A stretch of 64,000 nt of DNA, taken from NCBI RefSeq assembly GCF_900963305.1, contig NC_042518.1, positions 599,548-663,547 of the forward strand. Direction: 5' to 3'. The stretch comes from Echeneis naucrates. Its lineage: Eukaryota > Chordata > Actinopteri > Carangiformes > Echeneidae. The position numbers were made by a program, and so were the translations under genes. This document shows, one piece after another, positions 22,077 through 38,800 of this stretch (positions within the stretch are counted from its first letter, which is position 1; every line of letters starts with the position of its first letter). Under the pieces are notes generated by a model. It saw nothing but the letters and a program-made list of their open reading frames with translations. It was not told where the DNA came from and did not search any database.

Positions 22077-23424
22077 AAAGCTTCGGCAGCATCAGCAGCA
22101 GTTGTGAGAACAAACCTCCATTTGTTCACGCTGAGTTTTGACTTTGTATCTCAGCAGTGAATGAACCATCAGCCTTACACTATAAAGTTTACTGGAAAAA
22201 TAACTGAAGTAGCTTTGTGCTGGTTTTTATTAAAGTCTTTTAAAATGAATGAGTCCAGTGTGAGTGCTTCTCACTGGTGTTTTTTTATTTTGTCCATTCA
22301 GCTCAGCTCAGAAACTGAATACTGAGCTGAGTATTTGTCAGAGGCCTGATGGAGGCCAGCGTGTTCCTAATGAACAGGGAGTTTAGTTCATGTAGCGTCG
22401 GCACACGTGGACACACACATCACATTCTTCAGGATTTTTTTTACAGTTTATTTCATGAAAAAATCAAATCATTTTCTGTTCATCGAGGTGCAGTAACTTC
22501 CTGAGAATACGAGGTAGCTGATGTTTGGGTTCATTATTATACATTTGTGTTGGAACCGAAAACCAAAAAGTCAATATAGCGGAGTGGAGTTTCACATTGT
22601 TGTCTCTATTAGAGAAATAATGATTGAAGTTGTCGTTACCATGGCTACATGACAGACTCTGAGTTTCCCTATTTAACAAGCCACTCTGGGCTTCACACCA
22701 ACAACAACAGTGATAATTAAAATCTTCAAAAAATACAAATGATATATTAAACAGATTTAAAATTACCATTAAAATGGTTTTTAGAAAAATAATTCCAAAC
22801 AGGCAGGCACATCTTTTCATGGTCCAAAGGAGACCACTCTGCTCATCTTTCTTCAGTGCAACTTGAACAGTTCTTCATTTTTCACATGATTCAAAGATTT
22901 GAGAGTCCAGGAGCTGGTGAAGACCAAGACCAGATCATCACCCAACTGCAAGTCAAAGACCAAAGACCAGTCAGTATTTACTGGATCAGAGGAAGGAAGT
23001 GTTTCTGAGGGCTGACCATAGAAACTTAACTCAAATAAAAAGTGTTGATGAATCAGCTCGGAGCAGAAATCACACTAAATTTAAAAAAGAGATGCCAAGC
23101 TGAACTAAAATCTAAATCTTCTTCTGTGATGTAACGTAAAGTCACATGACTTCACTTCTACTTTGTAACTGTCAGTTTAATAGTGATCTAATAAAAATGC
23201 CCAGAAATGGGAAGCGTGTCTCCTCAGCCAACACAGAAAGAAGTCCTCAAAATACTACATTACCCAAGAGCCTCAGGGGCCAGATGGCTGATTTAACTCC
23301 ACCCACTTCCTCTCTCATCCTGTTCCTCCCCCATGGAGGCAGATTTAAGAGGGCAGCATCTCTCAGGTGTTTACATTCATTTGTGCCTTCACATCATGTA
23401 AATCACTTTTTACAGGGGAAGCTT
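21940..23424. other. Intergenic region between LINE and serine protease
   Basis: The first 300 bases may hold the 3' UTR exon of the Cys-rich gene (22077 onward). The remainder, up to the protease stop codon, shows no convincing exon and is presumably partly protease 3' UTR. Confidence 0.5.
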
Positions 23425-27445
<4,021 letters not shown>

Positions 27446-29839
27446 GACTGGAAATCTAGAAATCCTGATCTGCTGCGCCTTAAATAACCTGCAGCCCTCC
27501 AAAACAAACACGCCTCTTTCTGCCTGAGACATGCCCAACACACAATGTCTCTATGTTGATGCTTTTATGGTTTAACCTTTTTTTTTATCTCTTTTTGTTT
27601 TCCATTTTCAAAAAAGTTTCTTCATATTCAAAATCATCTGGTCCAGGTCCAATATAATATATGATCCATATTTATAATATTTATAAATCAAATCTGATTT
27701 ATTTTTATAACACCAATAGTGATACTTTCACTATTGATACTGGACTCAGCCCTCATGTTTCTTCATAAATAATATGTGTGTACTTATGGATTAAGAATTT
27801 TAATGTGAAGTGTCAGGTTAAACTGGTATTTAAGTTTATTTGCTGAAGCGTTGAAATAACAGTTTTCCTGTTTAAAATAAACAGAATAGTGAAAGAAGGC
27901 GCCAAAGTGGCACACCTGACAACATTCCTGTTTGTCCGGGATTCTGAGCCGATGGGACTCTGAGCTCACAGGAGTTTCCACATTCCTCCAACTTCCAGTT
28001 TCTGACCTCCATCACATTTATCCTCCGATGTCCACTATGGAGAAACATTCAAAGCTTTTTCAACAGTGACCTTGGGTCCTTCATTCATGTGGATGCTTCT
28101 TTGACATTTAGCACCAACCTGAACCTGGTTCAGACCAAGTCCAGGTCTTTGTGGAAACAGTATTCCTGGTTCAGGAATGATTGGAAGAACAACAACCAGT
28201 TCAAGATGATGACTCAGCTCAAAATCTCCCAGATCTCAGTCTGGTCCAGATCAAGAAAGGATCTGATGATAAAATCTCAGTCCAGATCCCAAAGGTCAGC
28301 TTCAGATGTTTGGAGGGTTGGAAACTGGAGTTCAGATGAAGAATGTTTGTTTCCAGAAAGATGAGTCAGAGCTGCCAGCTCTGCACCAGGAAACAGTCTG
28401 AGGATCTCAGGTCCCGTCAGCTGTCTGAGAACAAGTGGAACTAGAAAATGGGCCAGCGGCGTAATGTGATATTAATCTGCTCTAATCTCACTTGTAGCTG
28501 CAGGTTCACGTCCTCAGATGACTCATTTTCAACTTTAAACTGAATCAAACTAAACTGGAAAATGAATGTACCTCTATTTTATTTCTTATTGTGATTTTTA
28601 TCTTGGGAAATGTTAAATTACTTTATATCCCCGGAGCATCATGTTCAGGTGGCTGTTAACGTCAGTTTCACAGTTTGGATGTGGCAGCTTTTTTGTTTTG
28701 TGTGGCTGTTAAAGAAGGGAAAGTTGGTTGTTGTAATAAACTGAATGAGCAGTTCAGTTCAGTTCATTAAACAGAGAAATGTTTCATATTCTGACCACAA
28801 AAACAAGATAACATGGATCGTGGATTTTTTACAGTTTTCCTTTTCAAAGTATGAGCTGGAGCTCTCAAATAAATCTTTGATTAGATATAATTATCAAGAG
28901 TTTTAATGAATGCATACATCTGCCTCAGAGCAGATAACAGATACAAGTCAAGCTGACTCATTAAAAAAGGACATTTAAATAGAACTGATGTGTCAAAGAT
29001 TGTTGCCCTGCAGGTGCTCTTTCTACCTGTAGTAGAGTTACAATACTAGCCGTGTGAATGAAATCCTTGTTGAGTGAAGACTTGAACCTGAAGAAGCTGA
29101 GACTCTGATCATGTCTGTTGGTTCTGACGTCTGAGCTGCATCTGAACAAAACAAGGACCAGAGACTTTGTTTGGTTTTATCAACACTTTCTTTTGAAAAC
29201 CAGCACATGCACATTACAATAAAAACACAACATATCTTCCCAACCTTTACAGCAGGGCCTCTTTTAATTCATCATCATCATCAGATTGACTGAGGAACTA
29301 GGAAGTTCAATTCTCCACTAAACATTTTACAACGACTGGTAAACCACCAACTGTAACTCCAAACACCAGGAAGTGAGGTCTGCAGTGACTGTGTTGTTTT
29401 TAAAAGCTTCTGTCATAAATGGCTTATGTCATCTGAGTGACACGCAATGATGCATCATTCGATGGAGAAAACAATAGGACTCATCAGACTGGTTTCAGAG
29501 GAGAACACGAAACTGATCTAATGTCACTTGCTTTTTCAATACACTGTTAGACTGAGAGCTCTGTGTTCAGCAAAGGAGGTCAAAGTTCAACGAGACTCTG
29601 CTCAGTGTAGGAGGGCTGTGTCTGTGTTTGCAAAGGGCAAGAAAAAGCTCTACGATGATAATGAGATTTGTTAAACGGGCCGCACCTAGCAGGAAGAAAT
29701 TTAACAAACAAACCACTGTGGGAAGTCACATTGTACGACACACTAATTCAAGAGGGTCAAGGTCAATACTTCTATAAAAAGTGAAATGAGTGGGTGTGCC
29801 CAGTGTGGACACAAACAGTCTTTGCCCTCGGATGAGGAC
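27446..29839. other. Intergenic region between protease promoter and fus 3' end
   Basis: The left part is the protease promoter and the right part (about 29250-29839) is the likely fus 3' UTR, with a minus-strand ATTAAA variant near 29263-29268. Between them the DNA is AT-rich without a supported exon. Confidence 0.5.
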
Positions 29840-32800
29840 TCAGTAGGGACGGCCCCGTCGCTCCTGTCTGCGGTCGCCCCTGGAGATAACAAACACACAT
29901 CAAACCATCAAAGACCGTCTTTCCTAAACGTCCTGAGCAACTGTCACCCCCCCTCAGCCTGTGAGCTGCTGCTCTGAAGTATCTCGCAGTTCTGAGTTCA
30001 GTCAGAGGTAAAATATCTTTTTAAATGTAATGTTCTGAATGTACAAAAGCTCAACACCAAGATGGCTGAGAGATTCTGACCTTGCGTCCATCTTGCCGGG
30101 GCCGTATCCTCCTCGGTCGCCGCCTCGGCCTCCTCTGAAACCACCACGGTCACCGCCTCGGCCCCTGAAGCCGCCTCGATCAAATCCCCCTCTACGCTCT
30201 CCACCATAACCTCCTGACACACAAGAAGCACAATCTGATGAAGAGGAGGGACCAAGAAGGCCCAAGGAGTCACGACTAAAGAAGTCTGTTCTGTTCTTAC
30301 ATTTCCTTTTCATGGTATAAAAACTGACCTCTCTCCATGGGGGGCATCCCCCCGGCATCCTCAGGTTTAGGAGCTTTGCATTGGTTACACTCGTTACGCC
30401 ATGAGAAGTTCAGGTTGCCACAGTTTCTGGAATAATAAAAAAACAAAAAGTGAAAGGCACAAAAGATCAGATTAAAGTCAGGTTAAAGTGTTTTCAGCAG
30501 CTCCAGACTGAAGGTGGAGGGGCAGGCAGGATGAGCTGATGGTGTCTGTAGTTCTGACTCCTTTAGTGACTTTATTAGAAAAGTCGAATCCTCAAATCCT
30601 GACTCACGGGTTTGTACACTTCCAGTCTCCAGCTCTCTGCTGCCCTCCTCCTCCACCTCCTCCACCACCGCCGTTGCCTCCTGGGAAACCTCCACCTCGA
30701 CCCCCCCCAAATCCTCCGTGCCCCATCGGCCCTTCAGAGAAAGAGTAAATGACATTATGTATATTTTTATTATTATTATGTCTGCTGCAGTGACAGTTTA
30801 CAAATTCTCTGAACACACAAAATTTAGATAGTTTGGAAAACTTATTAATGAATGTCAGTCAGATCACCTCGTCCACGTCCTCCCCTCATGCCACCTCGAC
30901 CTCCGAAGTCGGCTCTGCGGGTGGCGAAGGAAACCTTGATGGGGTTTCCATTGAAGTCTTTACCTGAGGAGGGACGATCAGACCTTTAACAAAACTGAAC
31001 TCCAACCTTGTTAAAAAACGTAGAAACCACATACCATCAAACCAGTCTATGGCAGCTTTAGCTGAGGGGGGGTCATCAAAGGAAACTGTGGCCTCCCCCT
31101 TCAGCTTCCCCGTCTCTCTGTCGGTGTACAGGTTGATCATGGGGAGGCCTGTTTTCTTGTTGACCTGAGGAAGGAGGGAGGGAAGAACTAACGATCCATC
31201 TCTGGAGTTGAATGCACACATCACTGTGATGACCATTTTCAAAGAACAGTGAAATGTGACGAAAGCAAAGACCAAAGTGATCGATGACTTACTTTAATGA
31301 TTCCAATCTGTTTGAAGAAATCAGCCACTGATTCGACGGTGTAGTCGTCTCCCAGGCCTTGGACAAAGATGGTGTTATTATCAGAGTTATCCTGGTCCTG
31401 CACTGTGTGAGCAAACATCGAGAGAAACATCAGAGTGACAAAAACAACAGAAACACAACACTATACAACTACAATCCAGATAGACACAATAATTTGATAT
31501 TCATATTATAACCGGATCCCTGAAATTTTGTGTTTTTCCGTGTTATTTTGTCTGAATGTAACATGGTAATTATTTTTCCTTTTACTCTGACATTATATCA
31601 GTATATCGGACCCCAAAATACAAAGGCACAACCTAATTTATGCTGAATAAAGTGCCTGAAACATTAGATTTTTGTGTTTCAATTGTTTGTTTCATAACTA
31701 ACACACACTTAGATAGATAGATAGATATAATTAATTTATCCCAGGCTGGGAAATTGCAGCTCTTTTCTAAATTATGCAAAGAGACAAAGTGTTTCTTGGC
31801 TCAGTTTGCTCCTCTTAAAGACCCACATGGTTTGCCATCGGGTCGTCCCATTTAGCGGCTGCTTTGAATTTGCATTGGTGGAGCTACCAGATGTCCTGAG
31901 AGGTTCCTTCATGGAAATCTGCCCATTAGATGCTCATGTCTTATTTAAATTATCGGCATGTGGATAATACTGAAAGGCGTCAACAGAAGACTTACTGAAG
32001 CCGGGCCCCCCGTGTCCATGTCCTGGGTCTCTTGGTCCTTCAGAGGACAAAACACAGATATTAGTTGTGGAACAGACCATTTGATGAAGCACAAAGGAAC
32101 AGAGTCAACACAAACTATAACTTCCTTCCATCCACTCGATGTTCTAAGGCGTTTAACAGGACGCTCGTATCACACCATGAGACGAGGGTTTTCTGCCTCA
32201 GAGTAAACACCGTTCGTTCCATGACATACTGTACAGTTTCTTTTTCTCAAACTAAGTCTCAAAGCTAGAGCGGAGTCCCTTGGGTTGGATTCTTGAATTT
32301 GCCGTTTCCATGAGTCAGTGCATTTGTTTTGATGCACTAATTATCTTTCCTTTCAAACAAACTTGCCCAACAGAACAACCCTCTTTGTTCAGAATCTGTT
32401 GACCTTCAAACTGACCTCCAGAACCATGTTCTGCATTCAGTGTGTGTTGTCTTTTTAGTTGTCCTACGGCTGGAGGTAGACACACCATGTTTGTCTTTGT
32501 AAGGACTGGAGAGATTTCCAAGCATTGTGTGGTTTTGTACGGTTACACACCCTTTACCTGGTCATAAAACCAACTTCAGATGTTTTCTCAGTTTTTCAGA
32601 TTGATTTTATGCTGCGTCAGTGGCAGCTTGATTCAGCAGATAACTGGGGAACATAGTCCTCATTTCAACACAAACTGATACCAGATCTGCCATTTGAACC
32701 GGTTAGGATACATTTAGTGAAGCCAAGCAAGACCATTTTTCGCAGACAATTACGTTGAAAAATGTCAACAAGCCGACCACACAACATTAGTGTTAGTCCA

Positions 32801-35800
32801 ACTGTGACATTTACAGACTCCTCACTTTTTCTGATGAACACTTCAACAGCACAAATGAAAATTAATCTCAAAAACACCACAGAGAAAGCGTTTGATCGGG
32901 GTCCAGATGCATAAAACTCTGTGGATTAAAGACTAAAACTATGTGAACACACCAAACCAGAAACCCACAGTCACATTCTTTCCATCAAAGCTAAGGTTGC
33001 GTTCACATGACTTTGTTGTCACTCGAGCCTCATTTCCGTTCCACTACTCAAACATGAATAAATAAAAAAGAGTTTCACCAATATTTGGTCTGATTACTAT
33101 CTGAGCTCCTCTGAAACTTGAATAACTCAACAGTAAAATCCGGTTAAACCTTAAACCTCATTGGTCAGGTGCTGAAAGTAGAATCAAACAGAATGACTCA
33201 CTTTAAATGATGAGAACAGATCAAATACTGCTGAAGGAAACACTGAGCACACAAATAATTATTTCCGTGCATTAATCATCAAGTATTTATTCTACTGTAT
33301 CTAATTCATCTTCCTCCAATAAAACATAATAAAATGATCACACTGTTCATAAATACTGATTCATGTGCTGGTTTGCATCTTTTATACACCTGGCCCAGAT
33401 TTATTTCCTGCTACTTTCAAGAACCATAAAAGACTATTTCTTTACTATCAACAGTCAATTACCATTTCAGTGTTTTGTTGCAGCTCTTCATTATTAATGT
33501 TATACATCTCTCTGACACCACCATTACATTGTCCCTACTGTTTTTAATTTTGATCAAAAACACAAAAATAGGAGACTTCAAGCTGGAAGTGGGTTCAAGT
33601 ACCACACATCCCTCTGTCCTCATCAAATGTCTGAGAGAAGTCACCTGATAACACATAATAATTAAAATTAAAGCGACAGTTTGAAAGCAGGTTGACCCAC
33701 ACTCTGAACTGAGCCGTCTGATAAAACTGCTGTTGTCAAACCATCAGATCCAGTTACAGGAACTGAGAAATATTCCACAGGTGTGTGATAAAACCAGTTT
33801 TACCATCCAACACGCATCTTTTCACAGAACATTAACTTCCGTCTGAGTTTAGTACCAGTCACCGCTTTCATAAAAATGTTGTATTGTGGATTCATGTGAC
33901 ACACGACTTGCATCATATTTGCAGAATCTGGATTCCAGATTCCCGACTGAGCTTATCTCCTTTCTGTGACTGTTCACCAAAGGCGTCAGAGTCCAGAAGG
34001 CCAGTCCCTGTGGCCACCCAGCTCCACCTGGTGGAGCTTTGAGCTCTTCACATCACGCTGAGGGTTCTTACCTGAGAGGCCACGAACACCATTACCAATC
34101 CTACTACGGATGTTTTAACCCGCACAGCTTCATATTTGTGCTTTTCCAGCAGCTGGAATCAGCATTTTCTGTGCATGTGTTTACACAATGTTGTTGACCA
34201 AAAACCAGTTTAACCACGTTAAATCCCTCTAATATTAAAATGGCATTTTATACCTGAGTTGAAACCCACACACTTCACTGACCAGCCAGAACATTATGAC
34301 CACCAGCATTCAGGAATGTTGTCTCAGTGAGACAGGGAACCTGATCCTGCTGACATGAGAAATACTGTTTCCATGAAGCCCTGGTGCTAAATGTCAAAGT
34401 CATATCCACATGAACATGGACCCAAAGTTTCCCAGCAGGACGTTGTCCGAAGCATCATTGTCTCCACCAGCTGGTCTTCTTCCCATAATGCATGCTGTGG
34501 CAGGTCCTTCCCAGGTCGGAGACATCATGTGTCCACTGTAGGAGGTCTTGGTGGTGGACTGTCTGTTGGTCCACAACAAACTGATCTCTGTGTTCTGACA
34601 GCTTTCTATCAGAACCAGCATGAACTTCTTCTGTTGCGTCAGACCACACAGTCCATCAGTGATCCTGATCAATGATATTCACGCCACTTGTCAGTGGTCA
34701 TAATGTTATGGCTGATTGGCATCATCACCATAACCAGAGTATGGTCTCTGACCTTTGACCCCCCCTACCCCTCTTTAACTGTGACTCTTCAAACTTCAAA
34801 CTTTTTTTAGTCACTTACCACCAAACTTATTGAATCCTCCACGTTCGCCCATTCTGATGAAGAGGAAGAGAGAAACGACACGCATTGGAGACGGGTGTTG
34901 ACAGCGATTTCTCTCATTGGGTAGAAGGTAACCTTCACTCTCAGTCTCTGCTTTAACCCCTCCCCTCTGCATTTGGCTCTTGTCCTAATGAACCCCTACT
35001 TGATCAGGTTCAGAGTCTCCTGAATAAACCTCGAGGACCAGAGGCCAATTTAAAGACCTCGTCTTTACGTCACATTTTTACCCCAAATTTCTATGAAGTC
35101 TTTCTCTAACTTCTTCCCATTTTATTTCATCATACAGCTTTGTTTTTGTCAATTAACCAACCCAAACATTAACACCTCTGATTGGTGTTTGGTTTGTTTT
35201 AGGTCTCAGACAACCTTAACCCCCAGAACAGGCACTCTGAGGATTTTACCATTATCACCCAAATTGTTGGTACTTTCTGATTTTGTTTTCCTTCAACTAC
35301 AAGAAAGCTATTAACTGTCTGTCGACTTGCCCCATTTTGGAATTTCCCTAATGATGGCTTAAGAGCAGAAAGCCAGCCTGGAGAGAAGGTAAAAGCCTAG
35401 GAGAAGATTCAAAGATTGATTAAAGCAGAGTATGACACAGTTATCTGTCAGGGCTGGTTGGGAAGGGGGGTGGTAACAGGTGAAAAAGGAAGTGATGGCA
35501 ATGTTTAGTGGCATGAGGCGTGTGGCCGCAGACTGAAGGCCATGGATTACTTGGCATGGAAATACATCTTGCAGACAAAAAACACTTGAAGAAGGAAAAG
35601 ACATATTAGCTTTGGCTTGTATAAGTTAGCTGAAATTTATATACACATTCGATGCCCATTGGAAAAAATCTAACTTGACAAATATGTAGTTAGGGTAGCT
35701 GTTTATACTGTTTTAGTGCCAGTGTAGCTTCTGCCTTGAGTTTCCTTTTCAACACCTGCTCAGTTTGTACCTTTTTTAAAAAGCACATACACTGATCCTG

Positions 35801-38800
35801 TCTGCTTTGAAAACCACAGGAGACAAAAGCACCAGTGGCTTCTTAAAAAACTCATATTTACATGTCCCTTCATCAACAGATCAGTCATCATGCCTTTGTT
35901 GATCAGTGTCTCCTGCCTGATTAAAGGATAGTGTGATGGATTCCACATGGAGGAGATTTAAATATAGCCCAGAAAGGATGAAAAATCACATGATGACATG
36001 ACAAACTGACTGGTCTGGAAGCTCACCACCAAACGTTAGTTACATAGAAGAACATGAAATATTGTGCAGTGTCTTTAAGAAAAAGAAAACACCTTACCAG
36101 CCCAGTTCGTACTTTAGAGCTTCACTTATTCTACGACGAAGTTCTCATTTCTTTATCTTTGCTTCCTAAAGCTGAACAGGAAAACTATTTGGTTTCAGTC
36201 TCTAACTGATGACATGAGCCAACTTTCAAGGCTTCACAAATCCATTTTCAAACTGTGTTCGTGTTTGGTTTAACTGGATTCTGTTTCAGCACAAAGTGCG
36301 GGTTTTAATGTCTTTTAATGTCTGACCATCATTTCTGTGATAGTCAGAGGAGAAGTTCTATGACGGAGAACACGACAGCATCCAGCTGGTTTAGACAGTG
36401 GAGAGTTTGCTGTACACAGAGTTTCTGTATTTAGAGCGAAGGACAAATATGAACCACATATTGTGACACAGAAAGTTTCGAATAGGTTTGGAAGATGTTT
36501 AGTTTGCTGTTTGAATGAAAAGGTTCCACTCTAATCTGATTGTCTATGTTTTATTTCACTGTTCCCTCCTCTCTTACTGAAAAGGTCAAGGTTCATGAAG
36601 ACTGCTTCTGTTTCTGTTTGATACAAACTGAAATCTGAGAGACGTGAGGAGCCAGTCCAGCTGTGAGAGGCTGAATGTGTTGCAGCACTATCATTCATTT
36701 TATTTAATGACTCTTTAGAGTTGTTATTGTTATTGCAGCTTCTAGACAATCAAGATTCTGAATCTCTGATGTGGTTTTTGACCAACATTCGTCCACGAGG
36801 GCATTAACTCCAAACCCCTGTGTGGTATGATGTCAACTCTGAAACACCACCTTTTCTTTCTGAACAAATACAGCTTCCCTCTGTGAGCTCATGACATTCA
36901 ACACATCAGAGCTGTAAACTCAAACCAGAGCAGGCAAGAATTCAAATGACTGTGGTTGAGTTTTTCATGATGCAAATTCACAGAAGTGGAGCAGTTTGTT
37001 GCACGAGTATCAATTATGAAGCACATCTCCACAATTTAGCTGTGTTTCAGTTCAGCGTCTGATCCTTAAGAGACCGCATCCAATGACCAACTGACACAGT
37101 TGGGCATCACCGGATTGTCCCATTTCACACTGTTTATGTCAGTATTTGGACAGCTTATGCTCCTAAGGGCCTGAATAACTCAAGTTTGTTAGTACTGACG
37201 CAAAACATAAATCCTCTGTAGACCAGCACACACCCTCTGTAAGGTTGTTGACTCTGAATTGGGACACAGCTTGCATTTGCTTATATCAGAACATCAGCAT
37301 TGATATTACAACGTAACATCAAAAGCTCTCTAACTGCAATGTTGACTCGCTTGTTGCAGAAATGTCCATGTCTGTGACCGCTGACTCCAATTTAGAACAT
37401 TTTTGGACCAAAAAATTATATAACAACCTCTTGTGAGCAGGATGTGATAAATTTGACAACAAACCTTGTTCTCCACTTGGATCAATATTGATTCTCTTCC
37501 TAGCTTTATCTGGAGCAGATTTTATGTTACATTACAGTCTGTTATTTTGAGGTACTAATGTGGACAACTGAGGACACAACATTGTTCTATTAGAGCTGCA
37601 CAATTTACCAAAATATCAAAATAATGATGTGGCTAAGGTCAATAAATAAAGTACATGAGCTGAACTCTATTTTGATGACGGTAAATGTCACAACGTTGTT
37701 TGATACCTGACCAACAAACATCTCAGCATCCTCAATTTTTTTCTGTGAAAATAAAAGGACTAATCTGACTGAAATTGCACAACAATGTTTTTTGCATGTC
37801 GTGCAGCTCTAGTTCCCATTCTACCTCTTTGTAATCTGCTGCAGGAGCTGATTCCCCGTCACAGAGCCTGATGTTCAGTCTACTTTAACTGAAGAAGGTG
37901 TGAAACATTGATAAACTTTAAATGTGTGTATGTGTTCATATGAGCAGGATGTCTGTTTGGCGAGACACTCTGAGAACAGAGACCTGAGCAGTCATCACTG
38001 CAGACAAACAACTCTTCGTGCTTTGTGAAGATTATTTTCCCAAGAATGAAACTTGCTGGGGAAGTTTTGACACATCAGCAGACACCTCTCAATGGCTCTA
38101 GCCTGTAGCTACAAATGTGGAAGAGAAGCTTCTGTCTACACGGATCCACAAATAACCAAAGGTGAGAAAACATGTGCATGCATCACTGTACTCAGATTCA
38201 GTCCAACAGACCCACCAAGACACAACTGAGAACATGGATGCTGTGTGATTTTTAATCACTCACCCCATGCCTCCTCTTCCTCTCGGTCCACCTCTCCCCC
38301 CTCGGTCAAACCCGCGATCATATCCACTGCCCCCACGACCTCCAAATCCGCCGCCACGACCTCGACCGCCGCGGCCCTCCTGGCTTCCATAACCTCCATC
38401 AGGACCACTGTATCCTCCACCACCACCTCCACTCATCGGTGGGCTGTCATCCCCGTATCCTGAGATGATAGTGACACACTCTGACCTCAGTTTTCTCATT
38501 TTCACACATCAATTTAACTTTTTATTTACTTTGGCTTATTTCTATCCAAGAAAATCGTTTATAAACAACACAGCAATTTGGCAGCAAAATTATTTTTCAG
38601 AAAAGATGTCTAGCACTGACAATAAGTCAGTGTATGAAGAGATCTTTGTGAATGAAGAGTAGTTCCTCTGAAAATCTGAGAGGCCCCTACATCCTGCCTC
38701 ATGTTCATGTTTGTTGTCTGCAGAGATGCTGATAACTTTTCCTCCTCACCTCCACTTTGACCATACTGGGTCTGCTGACTGTAGCTCTGTGGGGGAGGAG

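Noticed and set aside
22464-22820. 118-codon minus-strand frame upstream of the protease 3' end
   Set aside because: AT-rich, no recognisable domain and no splice context; chance frame.
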